Below, in pieces: positions 25,934-35,075 of a DNA stretch of 64,000 nucleotides. The stretch comes from Sphingorhabdus sp. 109 (lineage in GTDB: Bacteria > Pseudomonadota > Alphaproteobacteria > Sphingomonadales > Sphingomonadaceae). Made by a program: the position numbers and the translations under genes. Every line of letters starts with the position of its first letter. The stretch's first letter is position 1. Location: NCBI RefSeq assembly GCF_902506555.1, contig NZ_LR732707.1, positions 3,061,290 to 3,125,289 of the forward strand. Reading direction: 5' to 3'. Under the pieces are notes generated by a model. That model was not told where the DNA came from, did not search any database, and worked only from the letters and a program-made list of their open reading frames with translations.

Positions 25934-28063
25934 TCAATTCGGTGTAGACGGGTCGGGCAACAGGTCCGGCCAGCCATATTTTTCCCATGCCGCGACCAAT
26001 CCGATGTGTCTGGCAAAGTCCATGAATCCCGGGTGATGGCGAGTCTGTCTTATCGGTTCGACATCGGCCCAGAGCGACATCAGGCTAACCATATTGGGCG
26101 GCGTGATCTGCTGGCCGAGGGTTTTGAAGACCATCGGCGCATAGCCCATCCAGACTGCCGGCCAGACTATGGTCGGATCACAGGGATCGGGCAACGTCCT
26201 GTGCAGCATTTCCAGAATCTGGCAATATTGCTCGCGCGCCTCTGCGTCGCCGCTGTGGATGCCTCTGGCCGCGAGCAGCCAATAGGCGTCCATCGCTTCG
26301 GGGGCCATTGGTGTCATGCCCGCTGGCGCAAAAATCACGCTGTTCATGAGCGACCGCGATTTCTGATATTGTTCTATCGCGAGATCGCGGTCGCCCGATG
26401 TCGCGGTCGCCGCCGCCAGATGTAGCGAAGGCTGGCCGAGGTCGGTCATCCGCTGCCCCGCCTCTATCGCCGCTTCGATATTGCCGAGGTTGAGGTGGGC
26501 CGCGCATAACATGGCATAATTCCGGCCATCGACAGGATCCTGATCAATCGCTGCTTCGACATAGGGCAATGCCTCGGCCGTCCGTCCGCAATAGAGCAGA
26601 AAGGATCCCAGACGCATGACTACAGCAGGATTTTCAGGCTCCAGCTTATAGGCTTTGAAAGCTAGATCCAGGGCACCGACGGCGTCATTCCTGGTCCATT
26701 GATACAGGCCAAGCATGGCATAAGCATGTCCCTGTTTCGGCGAGAGTTCGATGGCCTTTCTCGCGCATTCAGCCATGCGTTCCGCTTCACCCAATTTGTC
26801 GATACAAGGGGTGAAGACGGAGGTGTAGACATGCGCCTCGGCCAGGGCGGTCCAGCATTCGGCAAACTCTGGTTCCATCTCCAGCGCCTGCTCCAGCAGT
26901 TTGATGGCCGTTTCGAGTACACCATCGCCGATCGCCCGGCGGGTCAGGGCCCGGCCCTGCAGATAGAGGCCATAGGCTGCCTTGTTATTTGTCATCCGGC
27001 GGACGTCATGGTCCGTTATGTCCAGCTCGAGCGCCGCGCACAATTCCCGGATGACCGCGCGCGCAACCTGCTCGCGCGACGCGAATATATCGTCTTCCGT
27101 GCCATCATAGACATAGCCCCAGCTCTCGAAACCGGTCCGGCCGTCGATCAGGCGCACGTTGATGCGGACATCACCACCCTGCCGCTGAACCGATCCTTCA
27201 ACCAGATGGGAGACATGCAGCAGATCGGCAATTTCCGGCAACGAAAGACCGCTATCCTTGAACTGGAATGAGGAAGTACGACCGGCGACCAGGAGCTGTG
27301 GCACCAGTCCCAGCGTGGTGATCAGTTCGTCGACAATGCCATCGGCAAAATAGCCCCGGTCATCCTTGTTATCGAGAGAGGCAAAGGGCAATATCGCGAT
27401 CCGTGTTCTGCCACTTTGCCGGTCGGCCATGATGACGCGGGACGAGGCTGGATGCCGTACCATCCACGCATCCAGCAACCTGTCATGCGCGGCCAGATCC
27501 CCGGATGCTTTCAATTTTGCCAGGGCGTCACTGACGCTGATTTGCAGCCTCTGTTCTATGGATTGCCTGCGCTCGGCAAGCCAGGTTTCGAAATCTTCTC
27601 CAAAATGCAGCTGATCGAGGACCGGCTTGCCGCCTATCGCCAGCAGCAATGCTGTCGCCTGCGCCCAATCCCCGGCGGCGAGCGCGTTTTCCAGATTCTG
27701 CAGCTCGGATCGGACCGAGCCGCTATTCAGGCTCACCCGGCTCCGCGATACTTCCAGCAATTCGCAATCCGCTGCGGCCAGCAGTTTCCGTAAATCGAGC
27801 AGGCATTGCCGCAGGCTGGCCCGGGCCTGTGCCTCAAACCGGCCGGGCCACAAAAGCTTGCTCAGATGGTTGCGGTCAATCGGCTCGTCCGGCGCGAGAC
27901 AGAGCATCGCCACCACGGCGCGCGCGCGCCGGTTGGAGATGATGATTTCGCTGCCGTCGGGCGCCAGCAGCTGAAAGCCGCCAAACAGCGAAGAGCGCGC
28001 TGCTGCAACGGGTTGCGACAACTTCTCCTGCTTGCTCGCAAAATCCAAAATCTGTTCCCCCAC
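25934..28063 (-). CDS. winged-helix / TolB-like / TPR signalling protein
   Basis: 709 residues. An OmpR/SARP-type winged helix covers about 25-100 (IIISNRRARAVVAMLCLA, then RASLRQCLLDLRKLL). A helical BTAD-like region follows to about 200. The segment RIAILPFASLDNKDDRGYFA to LVEGSVQRQG is the TolB-N/FlgO-like fold seen in CadC-like and adenylate-cyclase-associated regulators. About eight TPR-type helices fill 380-700. No cyclase domain is present, and no membrane helix is obvious. It probably binds DNA with the wing and senses a partner through the TPRs. It lies just upstream of the secreted-protein gene, a possible target. Confidence 0.85.
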   Translation of the reverse strand: MGEQILDFASKQEKLSQPVAAARSSLFGGFQLLAPDGSEIIISNRRARAVVAMLCLAPDEPIDRNHLSKLLWPGRFEAQARASLRQCLLDLRKLLAAADCELLEVSRSRVSLNSGSVRSELQNLENALAAGDWAQATALLLAIGGKPVLDQLHFGEDFETWLAERRQSIEQRLQISVSDALAKLKASGDLAAHDRLLDAWMVRHPASSRVIMADRQSGRTRIAILPFASLDNKDDRGYFADGIVDELITTLGLVPQLLVAGRTSSFQFKDSGLSLPEIADLLHVSHLVEGSVQRQGGDVRINVRLIDGRTGFESWGYVYDGTEDDIFASREQVARAVIRELCAALELDITDHDVRRMTNNKAAYGLYLQGRALTRRAIGDGVLETAIKLLEQALEMEPEFAECWTALAEAHVYTSVFTPCIDKLGEAERMAECARKAIELSPKQGHAYAMLGLYQWTRNDAVGALDLAFKAYKLEPENPAVVMRLGSFLLYCGRTAEALPYVEAAIDQDPVDGRNYAMLCAAHLNLGNIEAAIEAGQRMTDLGQPSLHLAAATATSGDRDLAIEQYQKSRSLMNSVIFAPAGMTPMAPEAMDAYWLLAARGIHSGDAEAREQYCQILEMLHRTLPDPCDPTIVWPAVWMGYAPMVFKTLGQQITPPNMVSLMSLWADVEPIRQTRHHPGFMDFARHIGLVAAWEKYGWPDLLPDPSTPN

Positions 28064-28178
28064 CAGCGGGGTAGCATAACGGGATATGGTTCAGGTGCAA
28101 TTAATCAATTGGCGCCGCCGGCGCCTTTGCCAGGGACGATTCGGGTGGCACGCAGCATTTCATCTTGCGAAAGCGGCG

Positions 28179-29051
28179 CTATGTTGTTTTCCCATCGGCC
28201 CGCCGGGCGAAATCTTCGGCGAGCGTGATGCTGCCATGGGCGGGTGCGGTCATGTCTATTTGCGAGGCGGCGAGGAAAAATTCCATCGGACCAAGCTGTT
28301 GACTCCAGCCCAGTTTCTTGCCGCAGTCCAGCAAAAACCGGGCCAGCCCTAGCGGGATATGGGTGATGCGTGGTGGTAGACCCAGTGCTTCGAAGGCCTT
28401 TTGCGCGATTTCGTTCTGGGACAGCGACTGGGGGCCGCCAATATGGATGCGGGATATCCGGTCCCGGGTCGCGCCAACACAGGCGGAGGCCAGATCGGCC
28501 CCGTCCATGGGACTCATCCTGGCCTCGCCATCACCAAAGAGAAATATCCGCCCCTTCCTCGCCATATCGAGTAGTTCGGCAAGATCGGTATAGAAGCCAC
28601 TGGGGCAGATGATCGTCGACCCGATCGGCGCCTCCGCCAGGGCCTTGGCAAATCGCGTCTTGGCCGCCGCCATGGGGACGTGCGCCATGGCTTCGGCGTG
28701 CAGCACATGGATATAGGCGAAATGCTCGACACGCGCTCGCACAGCAGCATCCAGAAGATTTTTATTGGCCTGATAGTCAACCGCGTCATAGCCCAGTCCG
28801 TCTTGCTGGCGGGTTATGCCGAGCGCCGAGACAATCAGATCTACGCCGTCAAAAACCTCGCCCAAAGCGTTCGCTCTTGTCGCTTCGCCGAAGATGACCC
28901 GATCAATCTGGTCATCGAGATCGATCAGCTTTTCCGGATGGCGGGCGAGAGCATGCACCCGGTACCCTGCCCTGTGATAGGCCTGGACCAGATGCCGGCC
29001 CAGATAACCGGTAGCGCCGGCGATCAGGACGGTGGCTTTGCGGTCGGTCAT
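28179..29051 (-). CDS. NAD(P)-binding protein, NmrA/atypical SDR type
   Basis: 290 residues. The Rossmann motif LIAGATGYLGRHLV sits at the N-terminus, and VSALGITRQQ forms the fourth strand. The ATG at 29051 with GGGAGA upstream is chosen; a longer frame to 29360 reads the opposite strand of the lipoprotein gene. Related proteins reduce or epimerise sugars, or act as quinone-oxidoreductase-like complex I assembly factors. The function is left open. Confidence 0.88.
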   Translation of the reverse strand: MTDRKATVLIAGATGYLGRHLVQAYHRAGYRVHALARHPEKLIDLDDQIDRVIFGEATRANALGEVFDGVDLIVSALGITRQQDGLGYDAVDYQANKNLLDAAVRARVEHFAYIHVLHAEAMAHVPMAAAKTRFAKALAEAPIGSTIICPSGFYTDLAELLDMARKGRIFLFGDGEARMSPMDGADLASACVGATRDRISRIHIGGPQSLSQNEIAQKAFEALGLPPRITHIPLGLARFLLDCGKKLGWSQQLGPMEFFLAASQIDMTAPAHGSITLAEDFARRADGKTT

Positions 29052-29076
29052 GAAGCGTCTCCCGGATGAAAATCGA

Positions 29077-29391
29077 TTAACGGCAGCGCCGCTGTTGCTC
29101 CCACTGAATGGCGCGCCTCGACCTGCGGTGGTCATCGGCTTCGAGGAAGCTGAAATCGGAGTCCAGACCCAGCATATCTTCGTCGCGGCCACTTTCGAAA
29201 AGGCTGGCGACTCCGGTGATCGCACCGGTGCGGCGCGCCGAGCGTTCGGCCCGGCGTTCATAATCCAGCGCCGTCGCCAGCTGGTCGCAGGACAGGTTGC
29301 TGAATTTCGCAGCACGCTGTCCAACGGTGGTGCAGCCACTGGCGAGCAAAGGGATCGCAAACAATGATATAATGGCTTTCGTCATGATCAT
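29077..29391 (-). CDS. small lipoprotein
   Basis: 104 residues with a lipobox LASGC at residues 16-20, so it is a membrane-anchored lipoprotein. The mature part has CDQLATALDYERRAERSARRTG and a short hydrophobic GVASLF segment. This resembles small sphingomonad lipoproteins of unknown role. An alternative start is ATG at 29385. It lies 25 bases upstream of the NAD(P)-binding gene on the same strand. Confidence 0.75.
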   Translation of the reverse strand: MIMTKAIISLFAIPLLASGCTTVGQRAAKFSNLSCDQLATALDYERRAERSARRTGAITGVASLFESGRDEDMLGLDSDFSFLEADDHRRSRRAIQWEQQRRCR

Positions 29392-29412
29392 GGACTTTCA
29401 TAATGGAGGATG

Positions 29413-29445
29413 GTCCGGACGGGACAGGGGACATCCCGTCCGGAC
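29413..29445 (-). terminator. terminator after outer-membrane barrel gene
   Basis: Twelve-base perfect arms (29413-29424 and 29434-29445, GTCCGGACGGGA and TCCCGTCCGGAC) around a 9-base loop lie 10 bases past the barrel gene stop on the minus strand. No T-run follows, but the stem is very stable. It would separate this gene from the lipoprotein gene. Confidence 0.65.
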
Positions 29446-29454
29446 ATGGACGAT

Positions 29455-30102
29455 TCAGAAGCGGAAGGTTACGCCGCTGAGAATCTGATCGGATGCGAGG
29501 GATCCATTGAATTCCTTGCGCCGATATTCGGCCCGCAACGAGACATTCTTGTCCACTGCATATTCAAGGCCGCCGCCGAACAAAATCCCTTCGGCGGTAT
29601 CGCTACCGCTCGCGACGGGCGAAGCATCGCCCGGAACATAAGCACGAATGCGATATCTGTTGATGCTGTAGCCGATGCGGCCGTAAGCAAGCAGCCGCGG
29701 CGTGATCGTTACGCCAAGCCGGAACGAAATATCGCCGGACCATTTTGAATCCAGCTGGATCGATCCGCCGGACAGAACGGGCGCCGTGAGCGTTTTTCCA
29801 TCGGGGCTGAAGCCTGCTTCGACCCCGACGACAATATTGTCAAACTGGTGATCATATCCAACGATGCCGCCATAGGCGATGCCGTTGCTTTTATCGGCCA
29901 AGGGGACATCGAGCGTGTCAGGCAATACCGTTTCATTGATCGAGCGCTCTTCCCAGCCCGCCTGGACACCAAGAGAGATGCCGTCGAAATAATTCCGACT
30001 GGGCTGCGAATGGGCGGGAGAGGCAAAGGCTACGCCCGCTATCATGAAGATGGCGATGATGCCGGATGGGGGCAGGCCTGGTTGTATGTTTTCGGTTTTC
30101 AT
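29455..30102 (-). CDS. outer-membrane beta-barrel protein
   Basis: 215 residues. A signal peptide (GIIAIFMIAGVAFASPAHSQ) is followed by alternating beta strands: ISLGVQAGWE, IAYGGIVGYDHQF, ISFRLGVTI, LLAYGRIGYS, FGGGLEYAV. It ends in VTFRF, with the terminal phenylalanine of the BAM signal. It fits an eight-stranded OmpW/Opa-like porin family protein. It stands between the GlxA-type regulator and its own terminator. Confidence 0.88.
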   Translation of the reverse strand: MKTENIQPGLPPSGIIAIFMIAGVAFASPAHSQPSRNYFDGISLGVQAGWEERSINETVLPDTLDVPLADKSNGIAYGGIVGYDHQFDNIVVGVEAGFSPDGKTLTAPVLSGGSIQLDSKWSGDISFRLGVTITPRLLAYGRIGYSINRYRIRAYVPGDASPVASGSDTAEGILFGGGLEYAVDKNVSLRAEYRRKEFNGSLASDQILSGVTFRF

Positions 30103-30155
30103 ATTCGGTTCCTTTTGATTGATATTTGGTCTGGGTTGAGGGTGAGTTGATCCGC

Positions 30156-30177
30156 TGCGCCAGACGAGTCTGGCGCA
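30156..30177. repeat. perfect 10-base-arm palindrome
   Basis: Arms TGCGCCAGAC (30156-30165) and GTCTGGCGCA (30168-30177) are separated by two bases. It lies between the GlxA-type gene stop and the barrel gene start, 54 bases upstream of the barrel ATG. It could be a terminator for the upstream gene or an operator for the barrel gene; the 2-base loop argues for an operator. Confidence 0.5.
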
Positions 30178-30257
30178 AGGAACGGGTTGGCAAATTGGGA
30201 GAGAGACCGTTTGCTAGAGACTAGTCAGCGGTCTTCAGAGGCTTCAGGCAACATGGT

Positions 30258-31298
30258 TCATGGCGCGTGCTCCTCCTGTGTCCTGGCTATGGTGATACGA
30301 AAACGATCGCGATAGTCGGTCGCGGATATTCCAAGATGGCGCTGGAAAACCCGGCGCATTCGCTCCGCGGTGCCAAAACCGGTCTGGCGGGCAATCTGTT
30401 CGACGGGAATATCCGTCTGCTCCAGTTCTACCCGCGCTTTCTGCAACCTCGCCGCTTCGACATAATGGGCCGGTGTCATGCCGGTCTCTTCCTTGAACTT
30501 GCGAGTAAAGCTGCGCTCCGACATGGCCGCGCGCGAGGCAAGCGACGCGACCGTCAGGTCATCGACACTATTCGCCAGAATATGATCAAGCGTTTCGCCA
30601 ATTCTTGGATCTTCTGCTTTCTGCGCGATCAGATTGGCGCTGAACTGGGTCTGGCCGCCGGGGCGCATCATATACATCACGTTATAGCGTGCGACCTTCA
30701 GGGCGACATCATGCCCCCAGTCTTCTTCCAGCAACGCCAGAGCGAGGTCCATACCGGCCGTGACGCCCGCCGACGTCCAGATGTTCCCGTCGCGGATGAA
30801 GATTGCATCCGGTTCGATGGTCACGTCCGGATAGCGCTGGCCGAGTATCGGGCACCACCACCAGTGAGTCGTCGCTCGGCGTCCGTCGAGCAGGCCAAGT
30901 TCCGCCAGGATCATTGCACCGGTACAGATAGAAACCACCCGCTTCGCCCGAGCGGCAGCGTGCCCCACATAGTCCATCAAGGCTTTGTCCTGCATGGCTT
31001 CTGCGGTTCCGTGACCGCCTGAAATGATCAGCGTGTCGATGTCTGCGATGTCCCGTTTCGCGGTTGCAAATGACTGGCCGGCCTGCAGGTTGAGACCGCT
31101 GGTTGTTGAGACATTGCCTCTGCTATGGGCGACAAGGTGGATCGTGTAGGGCGATATGCCTTCCGGCAGGAAAAGCGTAGCGCCGGTGAGCACTTCGAGC
31201 GGTCCCGCGACGTCCAATATATGCGCGTTCGGATATGTAACCATGACCACATTCCGGGCTTCGCTTGCAGGCTGATTTCTATTGTCTTTTCTCATCAT
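30258..31298 (-). CDS. GlxA family transcriptional regulator (DJ-1/PfpI + AraC)
   Basis: 346 residues. The N-terminal DJ-1/PfpI-type domain (about 15-200) has SGGHGTAEAM and the nucleophile-like elbow VSICTGAMILAELG. Two AraC helix-turn-helix units follow (about 225-330: AMSERSFTRKFKEETGMTP, then PVEQIARQTGFGTAERMRRV). Such regulators activate genes for uptake or degradation of amino-type compounds. The siderophore-receptor/amidohydrolase unit lies just upstream on the same strand, a likely target. Confidence 0.92.
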   Translation of the reverse strand: MMRKDNRNQPASEARNVVMVTYPNAHILDVAGPLEVLTGATLFLPEGISPYTIHLVAHSRGNVSTTSGLNLQAGQSFATAKRDIADIDTLIISGGHGTAEAMQDKALMDYVGHAAARAKRVVSICTGAMILAELGLLDGRRATTHWWWCPILGQRYPDVTIEPDAIFIRDGNIWTSAGVTAGMDLALALLEEDWGHDVALKVARYNVMYMMRPGGQTQFSANLIAQKAEDPRIGETLDHILANSVDDLTVASLASRAAMSERSFTRKFKEETGMTPAHYVEAARLQKARVELEQTDIPVEQIARQTGFGTAERMRRVFQRHLGISATDYRDRFRITIARTQEEHAP

Positions 31299-31524
31299 GG
31301 CTAGACAATAGCGCAGATTGCATTTCGCCGTTAGGACAATGACCCCACTTTTCCCGCCAATATTTCCCAGGTCTCGACCGTCGGAAACATGGCCGTGAAT
31401 CCGGGGCTTGCGGATCGGCCGCCCGCATGCCGGCAGGCGCTATACTCCGCTTCGCCGCTGGTCTGGCCCACAAAGGGATCAGTCGCGCCAGGCCTCTCGT
31501 ATCGGAAACGGATGCGGGCTGCCT

Positions 31525-33648
31525 TCAGAAACTCCGCCCGACCCGGAACGCAAAGTTCCGTGACGCCTGTGGCATCAATGCAGTTCCGGACAACAGATAG
31601 ATTTTTTCGTTGGTCAGGTTGCCTGCATTGACCTGCACGCGCCAGCCGTTTTTTTCATATCCGACCATGGCGTCCAGACGGGTATAGGAGGGCAGTAGAA
31701 AGCCGTCGGCGGGAGCCGCCTGTGTTCTCAGCAGCGCTTCGCGCTTACCGGAATAGAAGAGACCGAGCCCGAAGGTGAATCCGTCGAGCGGTCCTTGCTC
31801 GAATCGATAGCGGCTCCACAGGCTGCCGCTCCATTTTGGCGCGCCGGGCAGGGCGGCACCGATCAGAAAGCGGCTGTCTTCTGTAACCTCCGCGTCGATA
31901 TGCGCTGCAGCGAAGGTGATAGCCAGGCCAGGCACCGGATTGGCCGCAATATCCATCTCGACGCCCCTGCTGCGCTGTTTGCCGGACTGGACGTTGAACG
32001 CAGGATTGTCGGGATCGGGTGTGGCCACATTGGATTTGGTGATTTCGAACCCTGCGAGCGAAAGCGTTATCCGGCCGTTCAGCCATACCTGCTTCCAGCC
32101 TATTTCAAATTGTTCCCCGGTTTCCGGATCAAGGAAAGTCCCGTCGGCCTGACGCGCGGAACTGGGCGTGAAACTGCTGCTGTAGCTGCCGAACAGACTT
32201 GTGTTCTCGGCTGGCTGGAACAGCAGGCCGATCTGCGGCGAAGTGGCCTTGTCGCTGTTGTTGCGGGTTTCCGCGTCGGCGAGACGGTCATAATCGCGAT
32301 TGTCGATCCATTCCTGACGGATGCCGGCCAACAATTTGAAACTGTCCGATAAATGCATCAGATTCTGGGCATATAGCGCGGTGCCATCGCGATCATTGTC
32401 CGAAGAAAACAGCGGGAAAGCGAACTGATCCCCGGCCACGGCGCCATATACGGGCGTGAAAAGATCTATATTGTCGAGATTCTGAAACTCGAACGCAAAT
32501 TCCTGACCCGTGGTATAATGTTCCAGACCGGCGGCAAACTGGTTGCGGATGCCGGCAAGTCGGAAGTCACCAATCACTTCATGCTGGGCGATGAAGCCGA
32601 ACTGGCTTTCATCGGTGTCATAGGCAACGCGCAAAACCGTGCGGTCATCCGCGTCGACAGCGTAGAATGACCGCAAATTATATTCACCACTGGTGCGGCT
32701 GTAGCTGATATTCTGCCTGATCCGCCAGTCCGAAGAAATATCATGCTCTAGCAGGGAACTGACGAAATAGGACTGGACATCATTGATGCCATCCTCCTCG
32801 CCGAGAAAACGGCTCACCGGGACGCGCAGCGAATTGGCGATGCGGGGCAGGCCGATATCCCAGGTAAACTGGCTGTCCGTATATTCCCCGCGGACCAGCC
32901 ATCGTGTCTTATCGCCCAGCTGCAGCGAGACGGCCGGTGCAACAAACAGGCTGCGGCTTTCCACCAGATCACGATAGCTGTCCGAATCCTCATAGGCGGC
33001 ATTGAGACGCAGATTGATGCCCTGGGTCAGCGGCGTGCCGGCATCAATTTCCGCCCGGTAGAAATCGAAACTGCCCAGGATGGCAACGGCATCAAGATGG
33101 GCTTCGTCTTTTGGTTGTTTTGTGATCGTGTTGACGATCCCGCCCGGATTGATCGCGCCGTAGAGAACCGAGGCAGGCCCCTTGAGCACTTCGAACCGTT
33201 CGACATTGGCCGTATTGCGAAGGGAATAGAAGCCCGGATCGCGAAAGCCGTCGCGCAGGGTCACTTGTCCAAGATCAAATCCGCGCAGAAATGTGCCGAA
33301 ATTCTGCGTCCCGCCATAACCTGCCTTGGGTTGCGCGCCGGACACGGTATCCAGGGCCTGGTCCAGACGAACCAGACCGCGATCTTCGATCAGCTCTTCC
33401 GATACGACCACGACCGTGGATGGCGTGTCCATCAGCAAGGCGGCATTTTTTGTACCGGTCAGGGCGTCGCTGGCAACATAATCGTTGACCATCCGGCCTG
33501 TAACCAGAATTTCACTGCTATCGAGGGTCTCCTGCCGGTCCTTGTTCCTTTGCCGCTCATTTGCCGGACCGTCGCCGGCTTCTTTTGCCATCGCAGGCGG
33601 ACACACCATGGCACAGGAAGTCAAAAATGGTATGAGATAACGTAACAT
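31525..33648 (-). CDS. TonB-dependent siderophore-type receptor
   Basis: 707 residues. A signal peptide ends near AMAKE. The plug starts DTPSTVVVVSEELIEDRG, with VERFEVLKGPASVLYG and NTITKQP as in the ferrichrome/FhuA-like siderophore receptors. The barrel ends NFAFRVGRSF. It is 44 bases downstream of an amidohydrolase gene on the same strand, so both are likely one transcript. The combination suggests uptake of a peptide- or amide-containing ligand that is then hydrolysed. The ligand is inferred. Confidence 0.93.
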   Translation of the reverse strand: MLRYLIPFLTSCAMVCPPAMAKEAGDGPANERQRNKDRQETLDSSEILVTGRMVNDYVASDALTGTKNAALLMDTPSTVVVVSEELIEDRGLVRLDQALDTVSGAQPKAGYGGTQNFGTFLRGFDLGQVTLRDGFRDPGFYSLRNTANVERFEVLKGPASVLYGAINPGGIVNTITKQPKDEAHLDAVAILGSFDFYRAEIDAGTPLTQGINLRLNAAYEDSDSYRDLVESRSLFVAPAVSLQLGDKTRWLVRGEYTDSQFTWDIGLPRIANSLRVPVSRFLGEEDGINDVQSYFVSSLLEHDISSDWRIRQNISYSRTSGEYNLRSFYAVDADDRTVLRVAYDTDESQFGFIAQHEVIGDFRLAGIRNQFAAGLEHYTTGQEFAFEFQNLDNIDLFTPVYGAVAGDQFAFPLFSSDNDRDGTALYAQNLMHLSDSFKLLAGIRQEWIDNRDYDRLADAETRNNSDKATSPQIGLLFQPAENTSLFGSYSSSFTPSSARQADGTFLDPETGEQFEIGWKQVWLNGRITLSLAGFEITKSNVATPDPDNPAFNVQSGKQRSRGVEMDIAANPVPGLAITFAAAHIDAEVTEDSRFLIGAALPGAPKWSGSLWSRYRFEQGPLDGFTFGLGLFYSGKREALLRTQAAPADGFLLPSYTRLDAMVGYEKNGWRVQVNAGNLTNEKIYLLSGTALMPQASRNFAFRVGRSF

Positions 33649-33692
33649 ATATTTGCTCTATCTATATTGGGATTGCGGAAGTGCGGATATTG

Positions 33693-34988
33693 TTAATTCA
33701 AGGTGATGGACGGTGGCGGGCCGGAGCGGTCAACGCGCTGCCCGCCTTTCCAGATTGCAACGATATTGCGCGTATCGCGGATATCGACCGTCGGATCACC
33801 GGATACGAGCAACAGATCGGCCCGCTGGCCGGCGGCGATGCGGCCACGGTCGGAAATATGAAAGGTGTCGGCGACGGCAGCGGTTGCTGCATGAAGGGCG
33901 GCAATCGGCGATGCACCGCTCTCGACCAGCAACTCCAGCTCCCTGTGCATGCTGACGCCAGGCCAGACCCAGCCGTTTATCGCGTCGCTGCCGACAATGA
34001 TACGGATACCGGACCTGTGCAACGTTCCCACCAGCGCCAGCAATTCGGGCCCGTTGCGGGGTGACGGGGGCACGTCAAACTCGGATGTCAGCATATCCAC
34101 TCCGCTGTCGTCGAGCTCGGCCCGCAGCCGCGGGTCCTGCAGCATGGAGCGCGGTCCGTCGGGCTTGTACATTCCTGCATAAACTCCGATGGTAGACATC
34201 AGGGTGATGTTCTTTAGTTTCATCTTGCTGATCATCGCCGGCGTGACGCCGCCGCTCCACGGATGCGCAATGATGTCGACGCCAGCATCAATCGCCCAGT
34301 GCGCGGTCTTGCGCTCGCTGATATGGGCAATCACCAGCAGATTTTTCCGATGGGCTGCCTCGGTAACCGCGTGCATCATGGCGGCGTCCATGCTGGGCGT
34401 ATTCATGCCTGGGAAAAAGCCCGGTTCCGCTACCAGTTTGATGTAATCGACCCGCGCGGCGATGCGGTTGGCGAGCCACCGCTCGATATCGTCAATATTC
34501 CTGATCGAGTCTGCTTCGGGGTCTCTTGTCCCATGGCCGTTCGGTACATTTCCAGCCTGACCCGCAGACCAGAAATCAGCATAGCTGGCATCGGGTTCGC
34601 GTTTGATCCGGGCGCGCAGGGCCTGCAGCTTGTCTTCGGGCGTATAGGTGTCAAATACGCTCGTCACGCCCATACGGACCGATGCCTGCAAACCTTCCAG
34701 CTTTCCGCTGGTGTGATAATGCGCGTCGAGCAGACCGGGAAGCAGTGTCATTCCCCGGCCGTCAACGATAGCGAATGTTTCATGCCGTTTGAATTCCGGC
34801 GTCGCGGTCCCGGGCTCTATTGCCGCGATCACCCCTTCTTCGACAATCACTGTGGCCTTCGGTACCACCATTTCGCCGTCAAAAACCCGGACATCGACGA
34901 TGGCGAAAGGCTGCGCGGCCGCAACGGAGGTCGCCATGACCATCAGCAGGAAAACCGCGGCAAGATGTTGGAAATATTTGCGCATCAC
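33693..34988 (-). CDS. secreted amidohydrolase (prolidase/imidazolonepropionase-like)
   Basis: 431 residues. A signal peptide (residues 1-25) is followed by the metal motif DAHYHTSG (H90 and H92). YIKLVAEPG has the lysine that is carboxylated in two-metal members. Histidines follow in VIAHIS and IIAHPWSG, and the aspartate in VGSDAINGW. Such enzymes hydrolyse peptides or cyclic amides in the periplasm. It precedes a siderophore-type TonB receptor. A 19-base palindrome sits ten bases upstream of its start. Confidence 0.88.
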   Translation of the reverse strand: MMRKYFQHLAAVFLLMVMATSVAAAQPFAIVDVRVFDGEMVVPKATVIVEEGVIAAIEPGTATPEFKRHETFAIVDGRGMTLLPGLLDAHYHTSGKLEGLQASVRMGVTSVFDTYTPEDKLQALRARIKREPDASYADFWSAGQAGNVPNGHGTRDPEADSIRNIDDIERWLANRIAARVDYIKLVAEPGFFPGMNTPSMDAAMMHAVTEAAHRKNLLVIAHISERKTAHWAIDAGVDIIAHPWSGGVTPAMISKMKLKNITLMSTIGVYAGMYKPDGPRSMLQDPRLRAELDDSGVDMLTSEFDVPPSPRNGPELLALVGTLHRSGIRIIVGSDAINGWVWPGVSMHRELELLVESGASPIAALHAATAAVADTFHISDRGRIAAGQRADLLLVSGDPTVDIRDTRNIVAIWKGGQRVDRSGPPPSITLN

Positions 34989-34997
34989 CGATGGCGC

Positions 34998-35016
34998 AAT
35001 GATATACTATATCATT
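34998..35016. promoter_or_regulatory. near-start palindrome, candidate operator
   Basis: AATGATATA (34998-35006) and TATATCATT (35008-35016) are perfect arms around a single base. The site is ten bases upstream of the amidohydrolase ATG (34988) and would overlap its promoter or leader. A repressor site is likely; which regulator is unknown. Confidence 0.55.
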
Positions 35017-35050
35017 CGGAGCAAGACATTTTCTACTCTGCTGGACATTT

Positions 35051-35068
35051 TAGGGTAATGGTACCCTA
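35051..35068. repeat. inverted repeat at moeB-like 3' side
   Basis: TAGGGTA (35051-35057) and TACCCTA (35062-35068) pair around four bases. It lies eight bases past the moeB-like stop (35076), so on the minus strand it may act as a terminator. It could also be a second operator of the amidohydrolase unit. Confidence 0.4.
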
Positions 35069-35075
35069 TCGGCAA

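Noticed and set aside
25934-28063. Adenylate cyclase annotation for the winged-helix/TPR protein
   Set aside because: Although such proteins are often named so, no class III cyclase domain or its metal residues were seen.
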